The notes beneath the pieces are model-generated. The model was not told the origin of the DNA. It made no database searches and saw only the letters and a list, made by a program, of their open reading frames with translations. Position numbers and translations under genes: made by a program. Positions 1 to 6,862 of a stretch of DNA of 6,862 nt are shown in pieces. Each line of letters starts with the position of its first letter. The stretch's first letter is position 1. Source of the stretch: Isoptericola sp042668085 (GTDB lineage Bacteria; Actinomycetota; Actinomycetes; Actinomycetales; Cellulomonadaceae); NCBI RefSeq assembly GCF_042668085.1, contig NZ_JBHVBO010000207.1:1-6862 (forward strand), given 5' to 3'.

Positions 1-33
1 CTTGCTCCTCAAACGGGCTGTTTGAGGAGCAAG
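1..33 (-). terminator. Perfect 14-bp hairpin downstream of hemW
   Basis: Bases 1-14 (CTTGCTCCTCAAAC) are exactly complementary to bases 20-33 (GTTTGAGGAGCAAG), with a 5-base loop GGGCT. The stem begins 20 nt after the hemW stop codon on the minus strand, which suits a transcription terminator for lepA-hemW. The arm is about half A/T, unlike the very GC-rich surroundings, so this is not chance pairing of GC-rich DNA. On the plus strand no T run follows the stem. On the minus strand the run would lie beyond the window edge and cannot be seen. A bidirectional terminator shared with a convergent gene is equally possible. Confidence 0.75.
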
Positions 34-52
34 TCAGCACGCTCGATGCGGT

Positions 53-1314
53 TCAGGGGGTCAGCTCGCGGACGACGGCGTCCGCGAGGAGGCGGCCCTG
101 CCGGGTGAGGACGACACGCCCGCGCACGGCGGCGACGCCGTCGAGCAGGCCGCGCGCGACGAGCCCGGCGACGGCCGGGCGACGGGACGGGTCCAGCGCC
201 GCGACCTCCAGCCCCTCGCGCACGCGCACGCCCAGCAGCACCCGCTCGAGCTGGGACTCGGCGGGCGTGAGCAGCTCGCGGCCGGCGCCGGGCGACGTGC
301 CGTCCTCCAGGAGGGCGGCGTAGCGCCGGGGGTGCTTGACGTTCCACCAGCGCACGCCGGCGTGCTCACCGTCGCCCGCCGACGGGCCCGCGACGTACGA
401 GTGCGCGCCGGGGCCGATCCCCCACCAGTCGTCGCCGCGCCAGTACGCGAGGTTGTGCCGGCAGGCGTGCTCGGGCCCGCGCGCCCAGTTGCTCACCTCG
501 TACCAGCCGAGGCCGGCCTCGGTGAGCAGGTCGTCGGCCAGCTCGTACTTCGCGGCCTGGTCGTCCTCGTCGGGCAGGGTGAGCTCGCCGCGGCGCACCT
601 GGGCGTGCATCTTGGTGCCCGGCTCGACGACGAGCGCGTACGCGGAGACGTGGTCCACGCCCGTGGCCAGCACGGCCTCGAGGGAGGCGCGCCAGTCGTC
701 CAGGGACTCGCCCGGCGTGCCGTAGATGAGGTCGAGCGAGACGTCGAGACCCGCGTCGCGGGCCCAGGTCACGACGTCGGGGACACGGCGCGGGTCGTGG
801 GTGCGCTCCAGGGTGGCCAGCACGTGCGGCACCGCCGACTGCATCCCGAACGACACGCGCGTGAACCCGGCGTCGGCGAGCAGGCGCAGCGAGTCGGGGG
901 TCACCGAGTCCGGGTTGGCCTCGGTGGTGACCTCGGCACCGTCCGCCAGCCCCCAGGCGTCGTCGATACCTCGCAGGACCCGCGCCAGGTCCGCGGCGGG
1001 CAGCATCGTGGGCGTGCCCCCGCCGAAGAACACCGTGGACACGGGGCGCGACCCCAGGCCCGCGTCGTCGAGCACGCGCCGTGCCAGGTCGACCTCGCGC
1101 AGCGCCGTCGTCGCGTACGCGGCCTGGTTGGCGCCGCCGCCCAGCTCGGACGCCGTGTAGGTGTTGAAGTCGCAGTAGCCGCAACGGACCGAGCAGAACG
1201 GCACGTGCACGTACACGCCGAACGGCCGGGCGACACCGTCCGGGACCGCCGGGCGCACCCACCCCGGCAGCGCGCCGTCGTCGGGCACGGGCGTGCCGTC
1301 AGGCAGCGCGGGCA

Positions 1315-1315
<1 letters not shown>
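53..1315 (-). CDS. hemW: Radical SAM heme chaperone HemW
   Basis: This encodes a 420-residue cytoplasmic radical SAM protein of the HemN/HemW family. HemW binds heme and is thought to deliver it to client proteins; it is not a coproporphyrinogen dehydrogenase, although it is often annotated as one. The iron-sulfur cluster motif is C41-x3-C45-x2-C48, followed by Asp-Phe rather than the extra Cys of true HemN. GGGTP lies at 98-102 (SAM binding), EANP at 132-135, and the HemW signature HNLAYW at 287-292. A HemN C-terminal domain occupies roughly 340-420. The start is a GTG whose first G is the last base of the lepA TAG stop, giving TAGTG, so translation is probably coupled to lepA. Full family length, nothing missing. 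The longer open frame running upstream through lepA is an artefact of high GC. Confidence 0.95.
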
Positions 1316-3192
<1,877 letters not shown>

Positions 3193-3251
3193 CGCGATTC
3201 GCTCCGTCAGGGTCGCTGGAAGGGTGTCGTCGGTGGTGACGAGGCCCGGCC

Positions 3252-3260
3252 ATTGTCCCA
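3252..3260 (-). promoter_or_regulatory. Candidate extended -10 of lepA
   Basis: Read on the minus strand, this is TGG-GACAAT, which fits the extended -10 pattern TGn followed by a -10 hexamer with A at position 2 and T at position 6. It is the most A/T-rich point of the lepA upstream region. Transcription would begin near 3245, leaving a leader of about 50 nt before the TTG at 3192 and excluding the upstream ATG at 3261. No good TTGACA-like -35 is seen at 17-18 nt. Confidence 0.4.
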
Positions 3261-3261
3261 T

Positions 3262-3281
3262 GAGGTTGTCCCCCGAGGTTG
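3262..3281. repeat. Direct repeat GAGGTTG, 13-bp period
   Basis: GAGGTTG occurs at 3262-3268 and again at 3275-3281, separated by TCCCCC. It lies just upstream of the proposed lepA -10, where a -35 or an operator would be. The copies are short, so chance is quite possible. A second GC-rich inverted stretch, GGCCGCGGCC, lies just beyond it (about 3284-3293). Confidence 0.3.
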
Positions 3282-3332
3282 CCGGCCGCGGCCCCGGGCC
3301 CATCCCGCGTGCGTGCCCCGTGCACCGCTGCG

Positions 3333-3338
3333 TACGGT
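3333..3338 (+). promoter_or_regulatory. Candidate -10 of the DJ-1/PfpI gene
   Basis: TACGGT matches the actinobacterial TAnnnT pattern. It would start transcription near 3345, about 33 nt before the ATG and upstream of the strong Shine-Dalgarno sequence at 3362-3369. There is no convincing -35. It is divergent from the lepA promoter, with about 80 bp between the two -10 boxes. Confidence 0.35.
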
Positions 3339-3377
3339 CGAGGTCCACCGACCGACGTGACGGGAGGAGTCCCCGAC

Positions 3378-3932
3378 ATGGCAGACCTGACCGGGAAGCG
3401 CGTGCTGGCGATCGTGACGAGCTACGGCGTCGAGCAGGACGAGCTGGTCGTACCGCTCGAGCACCTGCGCGCCGCGGGCGCGGAGGTGGTCGTCGCCTCG
3501 AACGAGCCGGGCGACGTGCGCACCCTCGTCGGCGACAAGGACCCCGGGCGGTCCGTGCCCGCCGACACCACCTACGACGCCGTCGACCCGGACGGCATCG
3601 ACCTGCTGCTGGTGCCGGGCGGCACCATCAACGCCGACACGCTGCGCCTGCAGGAGGCAGCGGTCGGCCTCGTCACCGCGTTCGCGCACTCCGGCAGGCC
3701 CGTCGCCGCCATCTGCCACGGACCGTGGGCGCTGGTCGAGGCCGGGTGCGTCGGCGGCGCGACGCTCACGTCGTACCCGTCCCTGGCCACCGACGTCCGC
3801 AACGCCGGCGGCCGCTGGGTGGACCGGCCCGTGGTGCGCGACGAGGGCGCGGGCTTCCCCCTCGTGACCTCCCGCAACCCCGACGACCTGGACGACTTCC
3901 TCGGCGAGGTCGACGCCGCGCTGAGCTCCTGA
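3378..3932 (+). CDS. DJ-1/PfpI family protein (class I glutamine amidotransferase-like)
   Basis: This is a 184-residue, single-domain cytoplasmic protein of the DJ-1/PfpI superfamily. The family includes intracellular cysteine peptidases and glyoxalase- or deglycase-type stress proteins; the exact activity cannot be read from sequence. The nucleophile elbow is AAICHGPWAL with Cys113 and His114. Glu19 in the segment GVEQDEL corresponds to the conserved Glu that tunes the cysteine, and VPGG at 79-82 precedes the NxDxLR segment. LVTSRNPDDL near the C-terminus is the usual PfpI ending, and family length is normal. The start is ATG with GGGAGGAG at 3362-3369, 8 nt upstream, an excellent ribosome binding site that rules out the ATG at 3279 in the same frame. 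It is divergent from lepA. The next gene is 44 nt downstream and has its own promoter-like box. Confidence 0.92.
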   Translation: MADLTGKRVLAIVTSYGVEQDELVVPLEHLRAAGAEVVVASNEPGDVRTLVGDKDPGRSVPADTTYDAVDPDGIDLLLVPGGTINADTLRLQEAAVGLVTAFAHSGRPVAAICHGPWALVEAGCVGGATLTSYPSLATDVRNAGGRWVDRPVVRDEGAGFPLVTSRNPDDLDDFLGEVDAALSS

Positions 3933-3964
3933 GACGCCCCTCCCCGCCGCGGCCGGCCGGGCGC

Positions 3965-3970
3965 TAGCCT
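3965..3970 (+). promoter_or_regulatory. -10 box for a probable leaderless mRNA
   Basis: TAGCCT (TAnnnT) ends 6 nt before the ATG at 3977, so transcription would begin at or next to the A of the start codon. No Shine-Dalgarno sequence exists in this gap. This is the standard actinobacterial leaderless arrangement. A 10-bp palindrome, CGGCCGGCCG, lies just upstream and could be chance in such GC-rich DNA. Confidence 0.6.
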
Positions 3971-3976
3971 CGCGCC

Positions 3977-4831
3977 ATGCCGACCCCGCCCGCCGCCGCG
4001 CCCACCGCCGAGCCCACCGCAGGGCAGCCGCGCCCCGTCGTCGATCCGCGCACGGGGCGGCGCACCGACGGCGGCCCGGAGCCCGAGCGCCTCGCGCTGC
4101 TCGCCCGCCTCCAGGACGAGTTCGCCGCCACGGTGCCCGGCGTCGCGCCCGACGCGCTCGTCCCGGCGTGCGGCGACTGGCGCGCGGCCGAGCTGGTGCT
4201 GCACCTCGCGGGTGTGCACCACTGGGCGTCGGGGATGGTCGTGGGCGACCCGTCGCGCGACGAGGACCTGCCCGCGCCCGACGCCACGGGGCCCGACGGC
4301 GGTGCCGCCGCCCTCGCCGAGCTCTACGCCTGGCACGCGGCCGGCCTGCGCGCGGCGCTCGACGGTGCCGGCCCGGACGGCGCCGCGCTGACGCTGCTCG
4401 GCGACGGGCCGGCATCGTTCTGGTGGCGGCGCCAGACCCACGAGACGCTCGTGCACCTGCACGACCTGCACGCCGCGCGGGCGGGCTCCGGCCCGGGCGG
4501 GCTGGGCGCCGTCGCCGTCCCGCCCGAGGTGTGGGGCGACGGCGTCGACGAGGTCGTGACGATGTTCCAGCCGCGGCAGGTGCAGCTCGGCCGGATGGCG
4601 CCGCTCACCGACCGGCTGCGCGTCGTGGCGTCCGACCTCGGCTGGTCGTGGACGCTCGGCGACGCCCCCGACGGCGGCCATGACGGAGCCGTGGACGCAA
4701 CGCTCACCGCGACCGCGCAGCGGCTCGACCTGCTGCTGTGGGGGCGGCTCACGCCCGAGGAGGCGGGCGCCGTCGTCGAGGGCGACCTCGACGCGGCGCG
4801 GCGCGTGCTCGCCGGGCCGCTCGTGCCCTGA
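3977..4831 (+). CDS. Maleylpyruvate isomerase / mycothiol-dependent DinB-fold family protein
   Basis: The protein has 284 residues. The family includes mycothiol-dependent maleylpyruvate isomerase and many uncharacterised actinobacterial paralogues; the substrate here is unknown. About 35 Pro/Ala-rich, probably disordered residues come first. The metal-binding N-terminal domain follows, with His76 in VLHLAG, then Glu156 and His160 in THETLVHLHD. This is the same His, Glu, His set (Glu and His four apart) that binds the divalent metal in the known mycothiol enzyme. A C-terminal SCP2-like domain ends with the typical RLDLLLWGR at 249-257. The metal site is intact, so activity is plausible. The ATG at 3977 is supported by the leaderless -10 box. 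The hydrolase gene starts 69 nt downstream. If it is a mycothiol-dependent transferase, it would fit a detoxification role alongside its DJ-1 neighbour, but that is inference. Confidence 0.88.
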   Translation: MPTPPAAAPTAEPTAGQPRPVVDPRTGRRTDGGPEPERLALLARLQDEFAATVPGVAPDALVPACGDWRAAELVLHLAGVHHWASGMVVGDPSRDEDLPAPDATGPDGGAAALAELYAWHAAGLRAALDGAGPDGAALTLLGDGPASFWWRRQTHETLVHLHDLHAARAGSGPGGLGAVAVPPEVWGDGVDEVVTMFQPRQVQLGRMAPLTDRLRVVASDLGWSWTLGDAPDGGHDGAVDATLTATAQRLDLLLWGRLTPEEAGAVVEGDLDAARRVLAGPLVP

Positions 4832-4857
4832 CCCGGTCGGCGCCGCCGTGCGAACCT
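4828..4857 (+). promoter_or_regulatory. Candidate promoter of the alpha/beta hydrolase gene
   Basis: CTGACC at 4828-4833 resembles a -35 (TGAC core) and overlaps the stop codon of the preceding gene. An 18-nt spacer leads to GAACCT at 4852-4857, preceded by TGC, an extended -10 form like the one proposed for lepA. Transcription would start near 4864. Both hexamers are imperfect, so this is tentative. Confidence 0.3.
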
Positions 4858-4883
4858 CGTCGACCGATGAGTCGCGGCGGGTC

Positions 4884-4900
4884 GCCCGGTCCCACCGGGC
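4884..4900 (+). promoter_or_regulatory. Perfect hairpin abutting the hydrolase start codon
   Basis: GCCCGGT (4884-4890), loop CCC, ACCGGGC (4894-4900) form a perfect 7-bp hairpin whose last base touches the ATG at 4901. It occupies exactly where a Shine-Dalgarno sequence would be, and none is present. It could be a short terminator of the upstream gene, a translation-limiting structure, or chance in GC-rich DNA. Confidence 0.45.
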
Positions 4901-5725
4901 ATGAGCGACGAGACGGCCACCGCACCCACCACCGGGACGACCACCCCCGCCACCGTCACCACGGCGCGCGGCGACCGCGTGACCTACGACCTGCGCGGCA
5001 CCGGCCCCGCGGTGGTCTTCGTCGCGGGCGCCGGCCCGTTCCGCGCCGTCGACCCGGTGACGACCCGCACGGCCGAGCTCCTGGCGGAGGCAGGCGTCAC
5101 GACCGTCGTCTTCGACCGGCTCGGCCGGGGCGACTCCCCCGCCGCCGGTCGACTCGACCTGGACCGCGAGCTGGACGCCGTGGCGGCCGTGCTCGACGTC
5201 GCGGGCGGACCCGCCGTGCTCTGCGGGCACTCGTCGGGCTGCGCGATCTCGCTGCGGGCGGCGGACCGCGGCCTCCCGGTCCTCGGGCTCGCGCTGTGGG
5301 AGGCGCCGCTGGAGTCCGGCGCCGAGGAGACGGCCGCCTGGGCGGCCGAGATCGAGCGGCGGACCGACGCCGGCGACCTCGAGGGCGCCACCGAGCACTT
5401 CATGAAGGACATGCCGCCCGAATGGCTCGCCGGGGCCAAGGCCTCCCCGGACTGGCCCGCGATCGCGGCGTCCGTCGTCTCGCAGCGCGCCGACGCGCAG
5501 GCGCTGGCCTGGGCGACGAGGGCGTTGCACGACGGCGGGCTGTCCGGCCTCGACGTGCCGCTGCTCGCCATGACCGGGGAGCAGACCTTCCCCGGCATGC
5601 CCGAGGCGGCGCGCGCGCTCGCCGCCGCGGTGCCGGACGGCACCGCCGAGACCGTTCCGGGAGCCGACCACTCGTGGGACCCGGAGGCGATGGCCGACCG
5701 GCTGGCGCGGTTCGTGCTCGAGTGA
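4901..5725 (+). CDS. Alpha/beta hydrolase fold protein
   Basis: This is a 274-residue soluble alpha/beta hydrolase of unknown substrate. After about 20 Thr/Ala-rich residues, the first strands and the oxyanion segment VVFVAGAGP lie at 38-46. FDRLGRGDSP at 71-80 is the characteristic strand-4 motif. The nucleophile elbow GHSSG is at 109-113 with Ser111 as nucleophile. The catalytic His is His257 in GADHSWDPE. The acid is not obvious: no Asp follows the penultimate strand (LLAMTGEQTF), leaving Glu227 there or Glu134 in LALWEAPL as candidates. A helical cap region spans about 138-205. ATG 4901 is the first possible start, because an in-frame TGA lies at 4868-4870. The next start, GTG 4979, would remove the first strand. 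No ribosome binding site is visible; see the hairpin touching the ATG. Esterase, lipase, epoxide hydrolase and dehalogenase activities cannot be told apart here. Confidence 0.9.
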   Translation: MSDETATAPTTGTTTPATVTTARGDRVTYDLRGTGPAVVFVAGAGPFRAVDPVTTRTAELLAEAGVTTVVFDRLGRGDSPAAGRLDLDRELDAVAAVLDVAGGPAVLCGHSSGCAISLRAADRGLPVLGLALWEAPLESGAEETAAWAAEIERRTDAGDLEGATEHFMKDMPPEWLAGAKASPDWPAIAASVVSQRADAQALAWATRALHDGGLSGLDVPLLAMTGEQTFPGMPEAARALAAAVPDGTAETVPGADHSWDPEAMADRLARFVLE

Positions 5726-5733
5726 GCCGCACG

Positions 5734-5739
5734 TAGGCT
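5734..5739 (+). promoter_or_regulatory. -10 box for a probable leaderless MazF-like mRNA
   Basis: TAGGCT (TAnnnT) ends 7 nt before the GTG at 5747, and no Shine-Dalgarno sequence fits in between. TTCGTG at 5711-5716, 17 nt upstream, is at best a weak -35. The box lies in the 21-nt gap after the hydrolase stop codon, so the gene can be transcribed independently of the hydrolase. Confidence 0.6.
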
Positions 5740-5746
5740 GTCGGCC

Positions 5747-6292
5747 GTGGCGAACCGATGGCTGAACCTGCTCGCGGACGTCCTGCGCTCGGCGACCCGC
5801 CCGTCGTCGCGCGGCGCGGCGCGCCCCGCCTCGACCACTCGGCCCGCGACGACGCGCCGCGGCCCGGCCACGCCCGCCCGCGCCGCGGGCTACCCCGGCG
5901 ACTACCCGGGCACGGTGCGCCCGGTGTACTCCCCGAGCCTGGACGGCGAGCCCGACCCGGGCGAGGTCGTGTGGACGTGGGTGCCCTACGAGGAGGACCA
6001 CGCCCAGGGCAAGGACCGGCCGGTGCTGCTCGTGGGCCGCGACGGCCCGTGGCTGCTGGCCCTGCAGCTGACCAGCCAGGACCACGACCGCGACGCCGCG
6101 CAGGAGGCGCGGCACGGCCGGCTGTGGATGGACGTCGGCACCGGGGCGTGGGACTCGCGGAAGCGCCCGAGCGAGGTGCGCCTCGACCGCGTCATCCGTA
6201 TCGACCCGCGGGCGGTGCGCCGCGAGGGCGCCGTCATGGACCGTCGGACGTTCGACCGGGTGGCCCGGGCGATGGCGGACGCCCGCCGCTGA
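5747..6292 (+). CDS. Stand-alone PemK/MazF-fold protein
   Basis: This is a 181-residue protein with a PemK/MazF fold in its C-terminal two thirds. Classical MazF proteins are mRNA-cutting toxins. Here the core runs PGEVVWTWVPYEED (71-84), GKDRPVLLVGR (88-98), LALQLTS (104-110) and SEVRLDRVIRIDP (142-154). Arg91 and Thr109 align with the Arg25 and Thr48 catalytic pair of Bacillus subtilis MazF, so RNase chemistry is possible. The first 14 residues, ending WLNLLADVLRS, look like an amphipathic helix and are followed by about 45 Arg/Ala/Pro/Thr-rich disordered residues; typical MazF proteins of about 115 residues lack both. No antitoxin-sized gene lies on either side. The GTG start fits the leaderless -10 box. 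Proximity to rpsT and lepA, a grouping I recall in other actinobacteria, suggests a conserved housekeeping role more than a mobile toxin. That role is inference. Confidence 0.88.
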   Translation: MANRWLNLLADVLRSATRPSSRGAARPASTTRPATTRRGPATPARAAGYPGDYPGTVRPVYSPSLDGEPDPGEVVWTWVPYEEDHAQGKDRPVLLVGRDGPWLLALQLTSQDHDRDAAQEARHGRLWMDVGTGAWDSRKRPSEVRLDRVIRIDPRAVRREGAVMDRRTFDRVARAMADARR

Positions 6293-6363
6293 TCCCGCCG
6301 TCCGCCGCGGGGCGCATCTCACAGGACGCCGTCGCGCACGCGGTTCTGCCCAGCCGGCCCCTC

Positions 6364-6372
6364 TGCTATCGT
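6364..6372 (+). promoter_or_regulatory. Extended -10 promoter of rpsT
   Basis: TGC-TATCGT is a good extended -10 (TGn plus TAnnnT). It sits in the most A/T-rich stretch of the pemK-rpsT gap (GTTGATGTTT follows). TTCTGC at 6344-6349, with a 17-nt spacer, is a poor -35. Transcription would start near 6379, leaving a leader of about 130 nt. The upstream part of the gap (6293-6343) holds nothing else that I can identify. Confidence 0.6.
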
Positions 6373-6378
6373 TGATGT

Positions 6379-6511
6379 TTGCGTGTCCGCCCAGGTCGGC
6401 GGGCACAGCCGCAGTTCCTCTCCACGGGTTCCCCACCCCAGTCCCGGAGCTGTGGCCGCCCTCTACGACCTATCCGCTCGCCGGCAGGCGAACACACCAG
6501 GAAGTCCACAC
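6379..6511 (+). promoter_or_regulatory. Structured rpsT mRNA leader, candidate autoregulatory element
   Basis: Hairpin A pairs 6383-6391 with 6398-6406 (9 bp, one G-U, loop CAGGTC). Alternative helix B pairs 6398-6409 (GGCGGGCACAGC) with 6449-6460 (GCTGTGGCCGCC), 11 of 12 bp with one G-G mismatch. A and B share 6398-6406 and cannot form together. A third small hairpin, TCGCC-GGCA-GGCGA, lies at 6478-6491, just ahead of the Shine-Dalgarno sequence AGGAAG (6499-6504). TTCCT at 6415-6419 could pair with AGGAA of that site. A switch controlling S20 synthesis is an inference; long leaders and autoregulation are established for ribosomal protein genes in general, including rpsT of Escherichia coli. 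Confidence 0.45.
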
Positions 6512-6772
6512 GTGGCAAACATCAAGTCCCAGATCAAGCGCATCAAGACGAACGAGAAGGCGCGCCTGCGCAACAAGGCCGTCAAGTCTGAGCTGAAGAC
6601 CTACGTGCGCAAGGTGCGCGAGGCCGTCGCCGCGGGCGACAAGGAGGCCGCGGCCACCGCGCTGCAGGCCGCGTCCCGCAAGCTCGACAAGGCCGTCTCG
6701 AAGGGCGTCATCCACGCCAACCAGGCCGCGAACCGCAAGTCGGCCATCGCGAAGCAGGTCGAGGCGCTCTGA
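6512..6772 (+). CDS. rpsT: Small ribosomal subunit protein S20 (bS20)
   Basis: This is an 86-residue, Lys/Arg/Ala-rich, all-helical protein that binds 16S rRNA in the 30S body and acts early in assembly. The N-terminus, MANIKSQIKRIKTNEKARLR, is the invariant S20 opening. HANQAANRKSAIAKQV near the end matches the conserved C-terminal helix. The GTG start is preceded by AGGAAG at 6499-6504, 7 nt upstream. The same frame is open back to an ATG at 6383, but that 43-residue extension is not S20-like and lies in the leader. E. coli rpsT also has a non-ATG start (UUG) and is autoregulated, which makes the long leader here of interest. A strong hairpin follows 22 nt after the stop. Confidence 0.98.
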   Translation: MANIKSQIKRIKTNEKARLRNKAVKSELKTYVRKVREAVAAGDKEAAATALQAASRKLDKAVSKGVIHANQAANRKSAIAKQVEAL

Positions 6773-6794
6773 GCTGCCTCTAGTCGTCGCGCTC

Positions 6795-6828
6795 GGTCCG
6801 CCTGACGCCTCTCACGTCGGGGCGGACC
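6795..6828 (+). terminator. Strong hairpin terminator downstream of rpsT
   Basis: GGTCCGCC (6795-6802) pairs perfectly with GGCGGACC (6821-6828). Above a single bulged G at 6820, TGACG (6803-6807) pairs with CGTCG (6815-6819), one pair being G-U, closing a 7-base loop CCTCTCA. That gives 13 bp in total. No T run follows, as is common for actinobacterial terminators. It would work on either strand and so could also end a convergent gene entering from the right. The remaining bases to the window end show no gene that I can support. Confidence 0.75.
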
Positions 6829-6862
6829 AGCAAGGCTTCGAAGGGCGCCGCACCCCCGGGTG

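Noticed and set aside
3946..3960. GC-rich palindrome around GGCCGGCC as a terminator or operator.
   Set aside because: A short palindrome of G and C only is expected by chance at this composition, and it has no proper loop.
5758..6375. 205-codon plus-strand frame overlapping the MazF-like gene.
   Set aside because: It is a +2 frame shadow. The GTG 5747 frame contains the conserved PemK/MazF motifs.
3572..6436. 954-codon minus-strand open frame opposite the DJ-1, isomerase, hydrolase and MazF-like genes.
   Set aside because: Low-complexity Arg/Gly/Ala composition antisense to four genes with clear family motifs, so a high-GC artefact.
6383..6511. N-terminal extension of S20 from the ATG at 6383.
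   Set aside because: The extension is unlike any S20. The GTG at 6512 has AGGAAG 7 nt upstream, and the extension would read through the leader structures.
5747..6511. A complete toxin-antitoxin pair involving the MazF-like gene.
   Set aside because: No small antitoxin-like gene lies in the 21-nt gap upstream or the 219-nt gap downstream. The neighbours are a hydrolase and rpsT.
6773..6862. Tail of a convergent gene such as holA at the right edge.
   Set aside because: The minus strand has an open reading of about 16 codons to a stop, which I cannot match to any family; too short to support.

Overview
The window looks like chromosomal DNA from a high-GC actinobacterium. GC is well above 70 percent by eye, third codon positions are almost all G or C, starts are often GTG or TTG, and there are TAnnnT -10 boxes with little -35 signal. 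A mycothiol-type isomerase fold and the wording of the LepA, HemW and S20 proteins point to Micrococcales, most like Cellulomonas or a relative. That placement rests on remembered family sequences, not on a search.

Layout. Positions 53-3192 carry a minus-strand pair, lepA then hemW, joined by a one-base stop/start overlap and closed by a perfect 14-bp hairpin at 1-33. From about 3193 to 3377 lies a divergent control region. The plus strand then carries five genes: a DJ-1/PfpI-type protein (3378-3932), a maleylpyruvate isomerase/DinB-fold protein (3977-4831), an alpha/beta hydrolase (4901-5725), a stand-alone PemK/MazF-fold protein (5747-6292) and rpsT for ribosomal protein S20 (6512-6772). 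A strong hairpin at 6795-6828 follows rpsT.

How the parts relate. lepA, rpsT and probably the MazF-like gene form a translation-related neighbourhood. From memory of actinobacterial genomes, S20, a PemK/MazF-like gene, lepA and hemW often sit together. Here the lepA-hemW and pemK-rpsT halves point away from each other and are separated by three small-molecule or stress-type enzyme genes. These look like separate transcription units more than one operon: each gap is 21-69 nt (219 nt before rpsT), and most contain a -10-like box. Two of the genes, 3977 and 5747, have a -10 box 6-7 nt before the start codon, the signature of leaderless mRNAs. rpsT instead has a leader of about 130 nt with two mutually exclusive pairings, a candidate r-protein autoregulatory element.

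No tRNA, rRNA, CRISPR array, insertion sequence or phage gene was seen. No clearly new multi-gene system is present. The best candidates for novelty are the rpsT leader and the orphan MazF-fold protein beside it.
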